Shown: piece after piece, positions 48,808-59,106 of the stretch | Position numbering within the stretch: position 1 is the first letter of the stretch | How the letters are laid out: every line of letters starts with the position of its first letter | Assembly (NCBI RefSeq): GCF_001447995.1 | Contig: NZ_LDPE01000001.1 | Location: 1,488,001 to 1,552,000 of the forward strand | DNA length: 64,000 nt | Direction: 5' to 3' | Source: Maribacter dokdonensis DSW-8 | GTDB taxonomy: Bacteria; Bacteroidota; Bacteroidia; Flavobacteriales; Flavobacteriaceae | Position numbers and translations under genes: made by a program | Notes under the pieces: model-generated | Told to the model about the DNA's origin: nothing | Databases searched by the model: none | The model's input: the letters and a program-made list of their open reading frames with translations, nothing else

Positions 48808-51627
48808 ATGGTAGAAAGACTGATTAAAAAAATATTCGATGTACGTGAAGGCGAGTTCAAAGTATCTCTTTGGATGCTCGCCTACATTTTTTTGGTCATA
48901 GCCGTATTACTGATCATAAAACCTACGGTAAACGCTCTTTTTCTTTCTGAACTAGGTGTTGAGCAATTGCCCTTTGCCTTTTTATTGGTTGCCGTTACGG
49001 CGGTAGCCACCTCTTATTTTTACTCAAAGGCGGTTTCAAAATATCCGCTTAAAAAAGTAATTGAGATTACCCTGATCAGTTCCATTATTATCATGATCGG
49101 TTTAGGAATTCTATTGTCATTTGAGGTAGTGAGTGGCGTTCTGCTGTATTTCTTCTATATCTGGGTAGCCATTTATGCCGTTTTATCCGCCTCTCAGTTT
49201 TGGGTATTGGCAAATTTGGTGTTCAATATTCGTGAGGCTAAAAGACTGTTTGGCTTTATAGGATCGGGAGCCATTATTGGTGGAATTTTTGGTGGATACT
49301 TAACTTCTATTCTAGCCCCTATAATTGGCAATGAAAACTTAATGTTCGTAGCCGCCCTGCTTTTATTTTTTTGCATTCCCCTTCTGCGAAATATTTGGAA
49401 CATCCGCGTTAAAAAAAATGGTAGTGTAAAAAAACATAAATCTGCGACCAACCTTAGTGAACCGCCTTTAAAACTCATACTAAAATCCAAACATCTCACC
49501 TATATTGCCAGCATTGTAGCCGTGAGTGTCGTAGTCGCTAAATTGGTAGATTATTTGTTCAGTGATTTTGCGTCGTCATCTTTTACGGATGCCGATGAGC
49601 TTACCGCATTTTTTGCTTTTTGGTTTTCTACGTTTAATCTACTTTCGCTGATAATTCAGCTATTTTTCACCCATAGAATTGTGGGCATTTGGGGTGTAGG
49701 GTTTTCACTCTTATTATTGCCCATTGGTATATTTGGTGGTAGTATTTTGTTTTTAATGCTTCCTGAACTTTCTGCTGTTGTAGTCATTAAAGCGATGGAT
49801 GGCATATTAAAACAATCCATACACAAAAGTGCCTCTGAACTGTTGACCTTGCCCTTACCTTTTGAACTAAAAAACAAGACCAAATCATTTATTGATGTGG
49901 TGGTGGATAGTTTGGCTACAGGAATTGCCGGATGCCTTTTAATATTCGTGGTGCGTGGGCTGGACCTACCCTCTTTTTATATTGGCATTCTTATAATTGC
50001 TTTGGTATGTCTTTGGCTCTATTTTATTTATAAAGTACGTATTGAATATTACAAAACGTTTAGAAACAATTTAGAAGTACTGACCGACTCTTATAAGAAA
50101 ACCAAGAAGGTCACGGACACCAAAGTATCTGTAGTTACAGGCATGCGCACCGTTTTTAAGAACGGTACCGAAGAGCAAATTCTATTTATGTTGGATAAAT
50201 TGATGGAAATCAATGACAAGAGATTCGCAGATGATGTAGAGCTGCTGTTAGAGCACCCAAGTAATAAAGTGAAGTTATCGGCTATACAGAATCTATACTT
50301 TTTAAATTCTAAAAGTATGACGGCAGAGGTATCCGAATTATTGAAAATAGATGACCGTGAATTGACTATTGCCACTTTGGCCTATATTCTAAGTTTTGCC
50401 CATAAAGACAAATCGTTCATATTTGATGCGTATCTAGAACACTCAAACGAGCGTATTGCGACCGCTGCTCTATATTGCTTGGCTAGAGCGGCAAAAAACA
50501 ACTATTCTTTAAAACAGCGCTACTCACTATTGGACCGTATATCCTTGGCTCTGAAAACCATAGTATCTGACCAAAAAGACCTGCCATACGTGGCATCGGT
50601 AATTGAAATATTGGGAGTTGCCAACTTGCCCATTTTTCACAACAGGTTGGTTGCATTTTTACAGCATGAAAATGAAGAAATCGTGAAAACCACCATAAAG
50701 GCTATAGGTACGGCAACCGATCCAGAAATGGTACAGCACATTATTCCCCTTTTGGCAGAAAAGGCATTTAGACCAACAGTACTGGAAGCCTTTAATGTAT
50801 ACGGTCAGCAAATTTTGCCTATACTGAAGAACCATGTTGCAGAGCGCCGGCAACCTTTATCCGTATTACGATTTATACCGACCGCAATGCAATCTTTCCA
50901 TTCCAAGGAGGCCGTACATCAATTATTGGGCATTTTAAACCATGAAGACCTTACGGTTCGTTTAGAAGTAGTGAGGGCATTAAGTGCTATACGGGCAACG
51001 CACCCGCAATTAAAATTTAATAAGTACAAGGTGGTATCGGTCATTTTTGATGAATGCAAACTGCATCACCAAACCTTATCCGCTATGCACACGCAAATCA
51101 TTATTTCATATCGAAATAGAAATAAATCCAAAAAGGAAATTGGCGATGCAGAAAGAGATGCGCGCACCAGTCTTTTAGAGCTATTGGAACGCAGACTGGA
51201 TTCTGGATTAGAACGGATTTTTAAACTTTTGGGATTACGTTATCAACAAAAAGATGTAGCTATTGCCTATGAAGGTTTACTGAGCCAGAAACAAGAAGCG
51301 CAACATAATGCCATAGAATTTTTGGACAATCTTTTAACCGGCGAGCTAAAACGTAGATTGCTACCCATCATTGAGGAATCTGCCCTGGATATTTCTTCTG
51401 AAGAGGAGCTTCAAAAGATCAAACATAAAATACCAACGGAATTAGAATGTTTTAAACTTCTTTTACAGGGCAATGACCTTAAGATCAAACTTGCCGTATT
51501 GTATCTTATCGCACAACAAAAAGAACCAAGATATCTACATATAGTTGCCCAATATCTTGATGACCCGGACCCTAAAATTAAGAGTTTTGCACATATAGCC
51601 CATGAGGCCATGAACTCGGACAAATAA
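48808..51627 (+). CDS. NTT/MFS-like membrane protein fused to HEAT repeats
   Basis: A 939-residue protein starting at ATG 48808 (a TTG is one codon earlier). Residues 20-430 have about 12 hydrophobic segments with the layout of ATP/ADP (NTP) translocases (KPTVNALFLSELGVEQLPFAFLLV, FGFIGSGAIIGGIFGGYLTS). Residues about 450-935 are soluble alpha-helical HEAT-like repeats (LLEHPSNKVKLSAIQNLYFL, FLQHENEEIVKTTIKAIGTA, LDDPDPKIKSFAHIAHEAM). Classic NTT carriers import ATP in intracellular bacteria; in a free-living bacterium the cargo is unclear. It follows the serine hydrolase by 28 bp and may be co-transcribed. Confidence 0.88.
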   Translation: MVERLIKKIFDVREGEFKVSLWMLAYIFLVIAVLLIIKPTVNALFLSELGVEQLPFAFLLVAVTAVATSYFYSKAVSKYPLKKVIEITLISSIIIMIGLGILLSFEVVSGVLLYFFYIWVAIYAVLSASQFWVLANLVFNIREAKRLFGFIGSGAIIGGIFGGYLTSILAPIIGNENLMFVAALLLFFCIPLLRNIWNIRVKKNGSVKKHKSATNLSEPPLKLILKSKHLTYIASIVAVSVVVAKLVDYLFSDFASSSFTDADELTAFFAFWFSTFNLLSLIIQLFFTHRIVGIWGVGFSLLLLPIGIFGGSILFLMLPELSAVVVIKAMDGILKQSIHKSASELLTLPLPFELKNKTKSFIDVVVDSLATGIAGCLLIFVVRGLDLPSFYIGILIIALVCLWLYFIYKVRIEYYKTFRNNLEVLTDSYKKTKKVTDTKVSVVTGMRTVFKNGTEEQILFMLDKLMEINDKRFADDVELLLEHPSNKVKLSAIQNLYFLNSKSMTAEVSELLKIDDRELTIATLAYILSFAHKDKSFIFDAYLEHSNERIATAALYCLARAAKNNYSLKQRYSLLDRISLALKTIVSDQKDLPYVASVIEILGVANLPIFHNRLVAFLQHENEEIVKTTIKAIGTATDPEMVQHIIPLLAEKAFRPTVLEAFNVYGQQILPILKNHVAERRQPLSVLRFIPTAMQSFHSKEAVHQLLGILNHEDLTVRLEVVRALSAIRATHPQLKFNKYKVVSVIFDECKLHHQTLSAMHTQIIISYRNRNKSKKEIGDAERDARTSLLELLERRLDSGLERIFKLLGLRYQQKDVAIAYEGLLSQKQEAQHNAIEFLDNLLTGELKRRLLPIIEESALDISSEEELQKIKHKIPTELECFKLLLQGNDLKIKLAVLYLIAQQKEPRYLHIVAQYLDDPDPKIKSFAHIAHEAMNSDK

Positions 51628-51632
51628 CGCCA

Positions 51633-52178
51633 TTACACAAAGGTAATACCTTGTTTAGCACAAATTTCCGCAACTTTCTCAAAATCCGGTGGTCCGGCAG
51701 GTAGTTCTGATAATTCTTGAAACATTATCTCTATGCCCGCAGGCAACGCCGAGGTAATCATTTTTGCCTTTTGGCTACCCACTACTTTCCATGTATGCGG
51801 TACTCCTTTTGGCGCAAATGCAATATCACCTGCTTTTAAGACCGTACTCTCTCCATCAATCGCGATTTCTACTTCGCCTTCAACAACTCTAAAAATTTCA
51901 TCTTCCTTTGTATGTACATGAGGCGGAATACCTACACCGGGTTCAACGTTATCTACCCACTCAAAGATTTGATTATTGGTTTCGCTGCCCAAAAGTTTAT
52001 GGGTCTGTATGTCTCCTATCACATTGAGCACCTCTCCATCGGCATCTCGTATAACCTTTGGGTCATTATAATTTAAAGTACCTACTTCATCATCTTGACT
52101 TTTACAGAAAATGAATCCTGAGCATAAAGCATAGCTAATACCTGCGCCTGATTTTTTAATAAAACTTTGTCTATCCAT
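51633..52178 (-). CDS. Cupin domain protein, exported
   Basis: A 181-residue protein with a weak signal-like hydrophobic N-terminus (GISYALCSGFIFC), then a cupin at residues about 80-150: PPHVHTKEDEIFRVVEGEVEI gives the two His and one Glu of motif 1, and GDIAFAPKGVPHTWKV the motif 2 His. Metal binding is expected; the activity is open. Its 3' end faces the HEAT-repeat protein gene with 5 bp between stops. The AraC regulator upstream is on the same strand. Confidence 0.85.
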   Translation of the reverse strand: MDRQSFIKKSGAGISYALCSGFIFCKSQDDEVGTLNYNDPKVIRDADGEVLNVIGDIQTHKLLGSETNNQIFEWVDNVEPGVGIPPHVHTKEDEIFRVVEGEVEIAIDGESTVLKAGDIAFAPKGVPHTWKVVGSQKAKMITSALPAGIEIMFQELSELPAGPPDFEKVAEICAKQGITFV

Positions 52179-52252
52179 GATTCTATTTTTATGCCAAATT
52201 AGGGATAAACCACTGTGCCTAAAATGTGAAAATCACGGTATAAACCTTGAAT

Positions 52253-53065
52253 TTAAGAACCAACGGACTTTCTTAATACCGAAGGCTTACTGCCTGTCTG
52301 TATTTTAAAGAAATAACTAAAATAATCTGGTGTAGAAAAACCTAACTCGTAACTAATTTCCTTTATAGTCTTGTTCGAGAATTTTAACGCATGTCTGGAA
52401 CGAATCAATAATTGCTCAATTATAATGCTCTTAGAACTTACATTAAGCACTTCTTGAACGCATTCGTTCAAATACTTTGTAGAAATATTTAAGCGTGAGG
52501 CATAATAACCCACCTCATGAGAGACTTCTATATTTTGATCTACCAATTGTTTATAGGAGTATACAATGTTTGACTTGGTATGATTTTTTTCAATGATGGA
52601 TTTAATGTTGCATTGACCATCACAGTATACAAAAAAGGTATTCAACAAAGAAATGAGGGCATCTTCTTTATTGTTCAAATGAGAACCCAATAGTTCATCG
52701 ATCATCTCTAAAATGGCTTGGGTACGTTTTTCAATACCGGGGCTTAATTTAAATAATGGCACCGAACCCGTATTAAATAGCCTTACCTTATTGATATGTA
52801 ACTTACTTAGTAAAGGGTGGCTTAATACTTCTTGAGACAATTGCAACAAGTACCCCGTATTGGAAGCTCCGTCTTTAATATGCAATTTCCAATGTACTTT
52901 TTTGTCCAAGAAGAAAATGGAGTTGGAAATATTGGCATAAAGTACACCATCTATTTCTATCCCTTTTATTTCATCTTTGATCCAGCAAACAGTATAGTCA
53001 GAAACATTTGAAGTGTGGGAAACATTTTTGACTATTTTCGATATATGTATAGTATCGGTTTTCAT
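52253..53065 (-). CDS. AraC-family helix-turn-helix regulator
   Basis: A 270-residue regulator. Residues 1-160 form an N-terminal domain of AraC type without specific motif. Residues about 165-265 hold the two HTH units (VGYYASRLNISTKYLNECVQ and KEISYELGFSTPDYFSYFFK). It lies downstream of the second glycosidase gene on the minus strand, but a terminator separates them. The effector and target are unknown; the neighbouring glycosidase or cupin gene is the obvious candidate. Confidence 0.9.
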   Translation of the reverse strand: MKTDTIHISKIVKNVSHTSNVSDYTVCWIKDEIKGIEIDGVLYANISNSIFFLDKKVHWKLHIKDGASNTGYLLQLSQEVLSHPLLSKLHINKVRLFNTGSVPLFKLSPGIEKRTQAILEMIDELLGSHLNNKEDALISLLNTFFVYCDGQCNIKSIIEKNHTKSNIVYSYKQLVDQNIEVSHEVGYYASRLNISTKYLNECVQEVLNVSSKSIIIEQLLIRSRHALKFSNKTIKEISYELGFSTPDYFSYFFKIQTGSKPSVLRKSVGS

Positions 53066-53084
53066 CAGTAAAATGTTGAATAAT

Positions 53085-53111
53085 TAAAAAGGCTATGCAA
53101 AACACATAGCC
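53085..53111 (-). terminator. Intrinsic terminator of the second glycosidase gene
   Basis: Stem GGCTATG / CATAGCC (53105-53111 and 53091-53097), 7-nt loop; minus strand continues TTTTTAATT. Confidence 0.8.
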
Positions 53112-53146
53112 AATACTCTAATATACAATATTTTAAATAAATAAAC

Positions 53147-55774
53147 CTATGTATTCCGCTCCAGTTCCATAATTAGGTTTGCAATTAATGCTGTCCAGCC
53201 TGTTTGGTGAGAAGCTCCAAGACCTTTACCTGAGTCGCCATCAAAAAACTCATAGAAGAAATGTTCATTTTTAAATTGTTCATTTTTCGTAAATAATTGC
53301 TGCTCATCTTCTGAGTGGTAGACAAATTTACCGTTCTCATTGGGCTCAAATAACTTAATAAGCCTTTTAGAAATCTCATTGGCAATTTCGTTCAAGTTCA
53401 GTTTTACACCTGACCCCGTTGGAAATTCATATACATATTGATCTCCGTAATACGAATAATACTTACGTAAAGATTGAACGATCATATAATTCAAAGGCAA
53501 CCAAATTGGTCCGCGCCAATTAGAATTACCCCCGAACATATTGGAACGACTTTCCCCAGATTCGTACGAAATTTGATGATGTCCGTTGTGTTGGAAAACA
53601 TAGGGATGTTCTTCATGATATTTAGAAAGTGAGCGTATACCATAATCAGATAAGAATTCATTCTCATCCAATAAACGGAACAATAACTTCTCCAATCTAA
53701 ACCCACGCATAATGGAGAACAGATAATTACCGTCTGAGTTGAACTCCTCAATATTGGAAATTAAAGAAGCTAGATCAGGTCTGGTCCTAACAATTTCCGC
53801 AGCCCTCACTTTAAAATGTTTAAGCTCATCGAACAAATCCTTGTGAATGATCTCTACCGCGAACATTGGTATAATACCCACTAAAGATCTCACTTTTAAA
53901 CGGTCTGTTTTACCATTGGCCATTTCTACCACATCATAGTAAAAATTATCTTCGTCATCCCAAAGTGAAATATCTTTTTGACCTATATGGTGCATTGCCC
54001 AGGCTATATTTAAAAAGTGTCTAAAGAACTTGGCAACACTATCCTCATAATTAGGGTTCACTGCTGCAAGTTCTAACGACATACGCAACATGTTTAAAGT
54101 AAACATGGCCATCCAACTGGTTGCATCTGCCTGTTGCATACGTGTAATACCTTCTGGCATGTGGTTGCGATCAAATACACCAATATTATCCAGCCCTAAG
54201 AAACCGCCTTCAAAAAGGTTGGTTCCGCTTTTATCTTTTTGATTAACCCACCACGTAAAATTGACCAGTAACTTATGATATGCTTTCTCTAGAAAGTTGA
54301 CATCCCCTTTGCCATTTCGCTTTTTATCCTTTTCATAAACCGTCCAAACGGCCCAAGAATGCACAGGCGGATTTACATCACTGAAATTCCATTCGTAAGC
54401 GGGAATTTGTCCGTTGGGGTGCATGTAACTCTCTTTCAGCACCAAAAGCAATTGTTCTTTGGCAAAATAAGGGTCTATTTCTACGAATGATGCCATATGA
54501 AAAGCAAGGTCCCAAGCAGCATACCAAGGATACTCCCACTTATCTGGCATTGAAATAACATGCCTATTTGTCAAATGTTCCCAGCGAGAGTTACGAGAAT
54601 CCGTTCTATAAGGTTTTGGTTCTCCCGGACCACCAAAAAGCCATTTATATACATCATAGTAATAAAATTGCTTGGTCCATAATAAACCCGAAAAAGCTTT
54701 TCTGGCTATTTCTTGTTGCCCGGCCGGAAGTTCTTTCTTTAAGATATCACTATAGAAATCTTCACATTCTTTAATTCTTTTATCAAAGATAGCATCAAAA
54801 CTACTCCAAGGGTCATCAAGCTTTTTCTTGCTTAGGCGTACTTTAATAGTTTTTTCTTCTCCAGATTTTAATCGAAGTTTGTGCCAAACGGCAAATTTTG
54901 ATCCTTTTTTATCTGGGTTTACGGTTGGCATACCATCTACTACATGATTATTAATACCGTCTTTTACATATTTTACCTCATTGGGTACATTATAAATACG
55001 CTCGTTATTGGTCTCATTCTCACAAAATAGCTGCTCTCCCTTTTCATGATAAAAATAATAGCGCCCATTTCTAGTGCTACGCGATTGTACGGAATTATCT
55101 GAAATAGCCTTCATTTCAGGGCGCTCAAACCTACGGTTGTGCTTCCAAAAATTACGAAACCACAAATGCGGAAGTACATGGATATTTGCAGCTCTTGGTC
55201 CTCTATTTATGACGGTAACCTTCATTAAAATATCACCAACATCTTCTTTAGCGTATTCTATAAAACAGTCAAAATATGTATTGTTGGCAAATGCCTTGGT
55301 GTCTAAAATTTCAAATTCTGGTTGTTCCCTATTTCTATTTCTGTTCTTTCTAACCAGCTCTGCATACGGAAACTTTTTATGCGGATACTTATATAAATAT
55401 TTGGCATATGAGTGCGTGGGTGTAGAAACTTGATGAAAATAAAGCTCCTTAACATCTTCACCATGGTTACCTTCATCATTGGTCAACCCAAAAAGGCGTT
55501 CTTTTAAAATGGCATCTTTACCGTTCCAGAAGGCAGGTGCCAAGCATAATATTTCTCTAGAATCACAGAAACCTCCAATACCTTCTTCTCCCCACCTATA
55601 CGCATTACTTCTGGCTTTATCGTGACCAACAAAACTCCACGCATGCCCTTGCGGACTATAATCTTCCCTAACAGTACCCCATTGCCGTTCAGCTAAATAA
55701 GGACCCCATCTTTTCCAATTTTTATAATTATCCGCTACGGCTAACCTTTCTTCCTCGGCGTTTTTAAAATTCAT
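53147..55774 (-). CDS. MGH1/GH63-like glycoside hydrolase (second copy)
   Basis: An 875-residue paralogue of the protein at 41762-44389, with the same length and motif order (WEYPWYAAWDLAFH, EWNFSDVNPPV, GGFLGLDNIGVFDR, GGNSNWRGPIWLPLNYM, GLGASHQTGWTAL). By eye roughly half the residues are identical, so the copies diverged long ago rather than duplicated recently. No signal peptide, so a cytoplasmic alpha-glucoside-type hydrolase is likely. It has its own terminator and a 312-bp upstream region, and is not in an operon. Confidence 0.9.
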   Translation of the reverse strand: MNFKNAEEERLAVADNYKNWKRWGPYLAERQWGTVREDYSPQGHAWSFVGHDKARSNAYRWGEEGIGGFCDSREILCLAPAFWNGKDAILKERLFGLTNDEGNHGEDVKELYFHQVSTPTHSYAKYLYKYPHKKFPYAELVRKNRNRNREQPEFEILDTKAFANNTYFDCFIEYAKEDVGDILMKVTVINRGPRAANIHVLPHLWFRNFWKHNRRFERPEMKAISDNSVQSRSTRNGRYYFYHEKGEQLFCENETNNERIYNVPNEVKYVKDGINNHVVDGMPTVNPDKKGSKFAVWHKLRLKSGEEKTIKVRLSKKKLDDPWSSFDAIFDKRIKECEDFYSDILKKELPAGQQEIARKAFSGLLWTKQFYYYDVYKWLFGGPGEPKPYRTDSRNSRWEHLTNRHVISMPDKWEYPWYAAWDLAFHMASFVEIDPYFAKEQLLLVLKESYMHPNGQIPAYEWNFSDVNPPVHSWAVWTVYEKDKKRNGKGDVNFLEKAYHKLLVNFTWWVNQKDKSGTNLFEGGFLGLDNIGVFDRNHMPEGITRMQQADATSWMAMFTLNMLRMSLELAAVNPNYEDSVAKFFRHFLNIAWAMHHIGQKDISLWDDEDNFYYDVVEMANGKTDRLKVRSLVGIIPMFAVEIIHKDLFDELKHFKVRAAEIVRTRPDLASLISNIEEFNSDGNYLFSIMRGFRLEKLLFRLLDENEFLSDYGIRSLSKYHEEHPYVFQHNGHHQISYESGESRSNMFGGNSNWRGPIWLPLNYMIVQSLRKYYSYYGDQYVYEFPTGSGVKLNLNEIANEISKRLIKLFEPNENGKFVYHSEDEQQLFTKNEQFKNEHFFYEFFDGDSGKGLGASHQTGWTALIANLIMELERNT

Positions 55775-56086
55775 AGGGTTTTTTCAATTTTACTATTCCT
55801 TGATCTAAATGATTTAGTTTAGAATTAAATAGATGAATTAAGTTCTAAAATACTATTTGTTATAACATTTGAATGATTAACGTAGACATCAAATGAATAG
55901 TATTGTTCAATTATTACAATTACAGCACTATCAATGTCAACTTACTAAAAACAACTTGAATTATCTAACAACTACATAATGAAGCATTACGGACCCATTT
56001 GATATATACAACACATTGTTATAATTATACAATTTTATGTGGTTTTATAAATGCAAATGCAGTTCCTATTTACTGAATTCAATGCT
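55775..56086. other. Intergenic region upstream of the second glycosidase
   Basis: 312 bp, strongly AT-rich, between the glycosidase and VOC genes, both minus strand. No gene, hairpin or TAnnTTTG box found in the correct strand. Confidence 0.5.
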
Positions 56087-56464
56087 TTAATTAACTCTCC
56101 ATGGCGGATTTAGCCTGTTCTCACCACCATAGAACAAAATCAGCTGGTTCCCATCCGGGTCTTTTAATCTTGCCTCTCTCCATAACCACCTCTCATCGGT
56201 AGGTTCTTTTTCAAATTGGATACCGTTCTCTTTAAGTGAGGCTACATGAGCATCTAGATCTTCACATTCAAAATAAACATAGACTCCATCTCCCTGTGGC
56301 AATGTTTCTGTTAGGTGAATGGAAAAAGTGGCATTACCATCCGGACACTCAAACCTTGCATAATTGGGAAGCGATTTTACTATTAATTTTAATCCTAGTT
56401 TTTCATAAAAAAGAATAGCATTTTCAACATTTAAGGAAGGAACGGTTACCTGATTTAAATTCAT
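56087..56464 (-). CDS. VOC family (glyoxalase-like) protein
   Basis: A 125-residue single-domain vicinal oxygen chelate protein: NLNQVTVPSLNVENAILFYEKLGLKLIV at the start, then FECPDGNATFSIHL, VYVYFECEDLDAHVASLKE and ARLKDPDGNQLILFYGG. Length fits the minimal glyoxalase/bleomycin-resistance fold, which usually works as a dimer. The metal ligands are only partly clear, so the substrate is not assigned. Single gene. Confidence 0.9.
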   Translation of the reverse strand: MNLNQVTVPSLNVENAILFYEKLGLKLIVKSLPNYARFECPDGNATFSIHLTETLPQGDGVYVYFECEDLDAHVASLKENGIQFEKEPTDERWLWREARLKDPDGNQLILFYGGENRLNPPWRVN

Positions 56465-56551
56465 AATTGTTAAATGTCTTTATCGGCTTCTAAAATAACG
56501 CATTCAAAACAATATGACCAACCGCTTTTCAAAGGAGCAATCTACCATGCA

Positions 56552-58831
56552 TTATTGTACGGGCAAGTAAATAATAAAAGTAGCACCTTCCCCTTTTTTA
56601 CTAACGGCATGAATATAACCATTGTGTTTTTCAACTATTTTTTTACAGATAGACAAACCTATACCCGTACCCGAATATTCGTTCTTAGAATGTAGTCTTT
56701 GAAAAACCTCAAAAATATTACTAGCAAATTCAGGATCAAAACCGATACCATTATCTCGCAGGGAAATTTTATAATAATACTCGGCATTCTTTACAAAGTT
56801 TTCGGCAATGGTATCACTTCTTAATTTCTCCGATACAATATGTACTTGGGGCGCAATATCTTTATTTCTATACTTGATGGAGTTACTGATCAAATTGGTA
56901 AATAATTGTTCAATTTTGAAAGGAATACCATATAACAGCGGTAAGCCGGAATAGGAGATTTTTGTTTCTGTATCTTTTATCAATTGCGAAAGCTCTTCTT
57001 CAACTTTTTCAATTGTATCGTTTAATTCTATTTGCTCAAATTTAGAGTTGATCTTGTCTATCCGTGAATACGATAATAGGTTTTGAATGAGCTCTCTCAT
57101 TCTAAATGTAGCTGCCTTAATTTTATTGAAATAAGCTGAACCTGCATTGGGTGTCTTACCCTCCTCATCATCCTCTATGCGAGAAATGAACATCTGTATT
57201 TTCCTTAATGGCTCTTGTAGATCGTGGCTAGCTACCCTATTAAAAGATTCCAATTCTTCATTACTTTGTTTGAGCTTTTCATAACTCTCAATAAGTTCCC
57301 TATCTTTTTCAATTCTACTTGTAATGTCTTGTACAATACCCACGGAAACCGGTCTATTGTCAATATCTAAATTTCTTCCTTTAAGGTCCAGATATCTAAT
57401 TCCCTTATTTTTTGTGATAACCCTATAAGTGAAAACCGTTGATTTAGCGCTATCTTCAGTATTGGTCCCTAAAGATTCAAATATGGAAATATCATCTGCA
57501 TGTACATACTCCTTATAGGCATCAAAAGTTACATCAAAACTATTGGGCTTAACCCCAAGTATTCTGTAGAAATTATCTGAAACCGTAGCACTACCATCAT
57601 CAAGGTACCAGATAAAACTACCCACACCTGCTACATTTTCCGCTTCTTTAAAAATGGTATTCTGCAGGCTAAGGTCCTCATTTAATTTTTGCAGAACCTT
57701 TTCAGCTTCTTTGACCTTGGTAGTATCCCACGCGGTGTTGGTGATACCATTGGCAGATTTTACAATAGTATTATGAATGTATTTCGTTTGGTTCTCGAAC
57801 GTGTAAACACTTTCATGTTCTTGTGTTTCTCCATTCAGGTAACAATCTTTCATTAATGAAAAAAGTCCGTTCTCATTTACCATAGGGTACTTATCTAAAA
57901 GCGAGCTACCTATAATATCTTCTTGTTCCGTACCTGTTACTTTCTCAATGGCGTCTGAGGTATATTTAAACTGAAAATCTACAATGTTCTTTTCACCATC
58001 CATAATAGGCTCAAAATGACTAATGACATTGTTAGAACTTTTATATACCCCTTTTAAAAACTCTTCAGTTTCCTGTAATTTTTTGTTCTGATTAAAAACC
58101 TGATTATTAACTTCTTGAATCTCTCCTTTTTGCTTGTAAATACTAATAAAGCCAATTAGAAAAATACCTAAAGCGGTAATAGCTACCAATAATGATGACA
58201 TAGGTGTCAAAAATGATTGAGAAGTGTATTCCTCTTTACGGGCCACCATTAAATAATTCTCTTCGGATAGCATTCTCTCTTTAAGAATCTGAGATTCCTC
58301 TACAATTTTAGAGATTCTAGCAATACGCTGATACCTTTTGCTTGCCAGGTTGATCTCCACACTATCCTTAGCTTCTATACTATCAATGACAGCAATACTA
58401 TCTGTAGACTCTACTGTATCTACCTCACTACTAATTTTATCGCACAATTGTTCCAAGACCTTTACACGCTCTTGTTGGGCTTGGTTATCTGAAGTTAGCT
58501 GCTTTAACCTCTCTAAAGTCTGCTCCATTTCTGAAACTACAATACCACTTAAGTTGCTACTATCCTCTTTTAAAAGAACCTTTAGTTGTAAGGATTCCAG
58601 CTCTTGAAATTTAGCCGAAAGTTCTACAATAGTACGCTGCACCTCTAATGTATGCGCAACCATATCTCCGGTTTCATGAAGTCTATTTACCTGTTTGTAA
58701 CCTACGCTCACCGTATACAATAGAAGCCCAATAGCCAAAATTAACAGTACAACATATGTTTTTGCAGAAGCGATTAGGGCTTTCAACTTCATCATGGTCT
58801 CTTTTGAGAATAAGGTTGTCATTTTTAGCAT
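56552..58831 (-). CDS. Membrane sensor histidine kinase with two PAS domains
   Basis: A 759-residue kinase. TM1 is at about residues 25-43 and TM2 at 212-232, enclosing a 165-residue helical periplasmic sensor with an unusual Ser/Asp/Glu-rich stretch (TDSIAVIDSIEAKDSVEI, 143-160). Then PAS-like segments at about 255-375 and 395-510, HisKA with His536 in ASHDLQEPLRKI, and the ATPase domain (NLISNSIKYRN, DNGIGFDP 693-700, GTGIGLSI). No response regulator is nearby, so it is an orphan. Later ATGs at 58795 and 58792 are also possible starts. Confidence 0.9.
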   Translation of the reverse strand: MLKMTTLFSKETMMKLKALIASAKTYVVLLILAIGLLLYTVSVGYKQVNRLHETGDMVAHTLEVQRTIVELSAKFQELESLQLKVLLKEDSSNLSGIVVSEMEQTLERLKQLTSDNQAQQERVKVLEQLCDKISSEVDTVESTDSIAVIDSIEAKDSVEINLASKRYQRIARISKIVEESQILKERMLSEENYLMVARKEEYTSQSFLTPMSSLLVAITALGIFLIGFISIYKQKGEIQEVNNQVFNQNKKLQETEEFLKGVYKSSNNVISHFEPIMDGEKNIVDFQFKYTSDAIEKVTGTEQEDIIGSSLLDKYPMVNENGLFSLMKDCYLNGETQEHESVYTFENQTKYIHNTIVKSANGITNTAWDTTKVKEAEKVLQKLNEDLSLQNTIFKEAENVAGVGSFIWYLDDGSATVSDNFYRILGVKPNSFDVTFDAYKEYVHADDISIFESLGTNTEDSAKSTVFTYRVITKNKGIRYLDLKGRNLDIDNRPVSVGIVQDITSRIEKDRELIESYEKLKQSNEELESFNRVASHDLQEPLRKIQMFISRIEDDEEGKTPNAGSAYFNKIKAATFRMRELIQNLLSYSRIDKINSKFEQIELNDTIEKVEEELSQLIKDTETKISYSGLPLLYGIPFKIEQLFTNLISNSIKYRNKDIAPQVHIVSEKLRSDTIAENFVKNAEYYYKISLRDNGIGFDPEFASNIFEVFQRLHSKNEYSGTGIGLSICKKIVEKHNGYIHAVSKKGEGATFIIYLPVQ

Positions 58832-59106
58832 CAGTTTAAAAGGGGGTATTACCGACCATTAAAATTTCAATCAATGAATATAGCTTATTTTAATACCAAC
58901 ATAAGGTCTTCAGTACAAAAAAATAAAAAGATTTTTTAACCGTGAAATAACAATAATTCTGATTAAGACAACAACAGATTTAATCGATTGTCTTTGGAGT
59001 AAAGATTCAACTCGTTTGCTAAGAATAAATACTTTTAAATAGAGTTTTCTTTAAATTGATAGTATCAGCTGTTACAAATTTAAAACGAAACCAAAAGAGA
59101 ATTTCT
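58832..59106. other. Intergenic region upstream of the histidine kinase
   Basis: 275 bp, AT-rich, no gene or clear hairpin seen. Confidence 0.4.
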
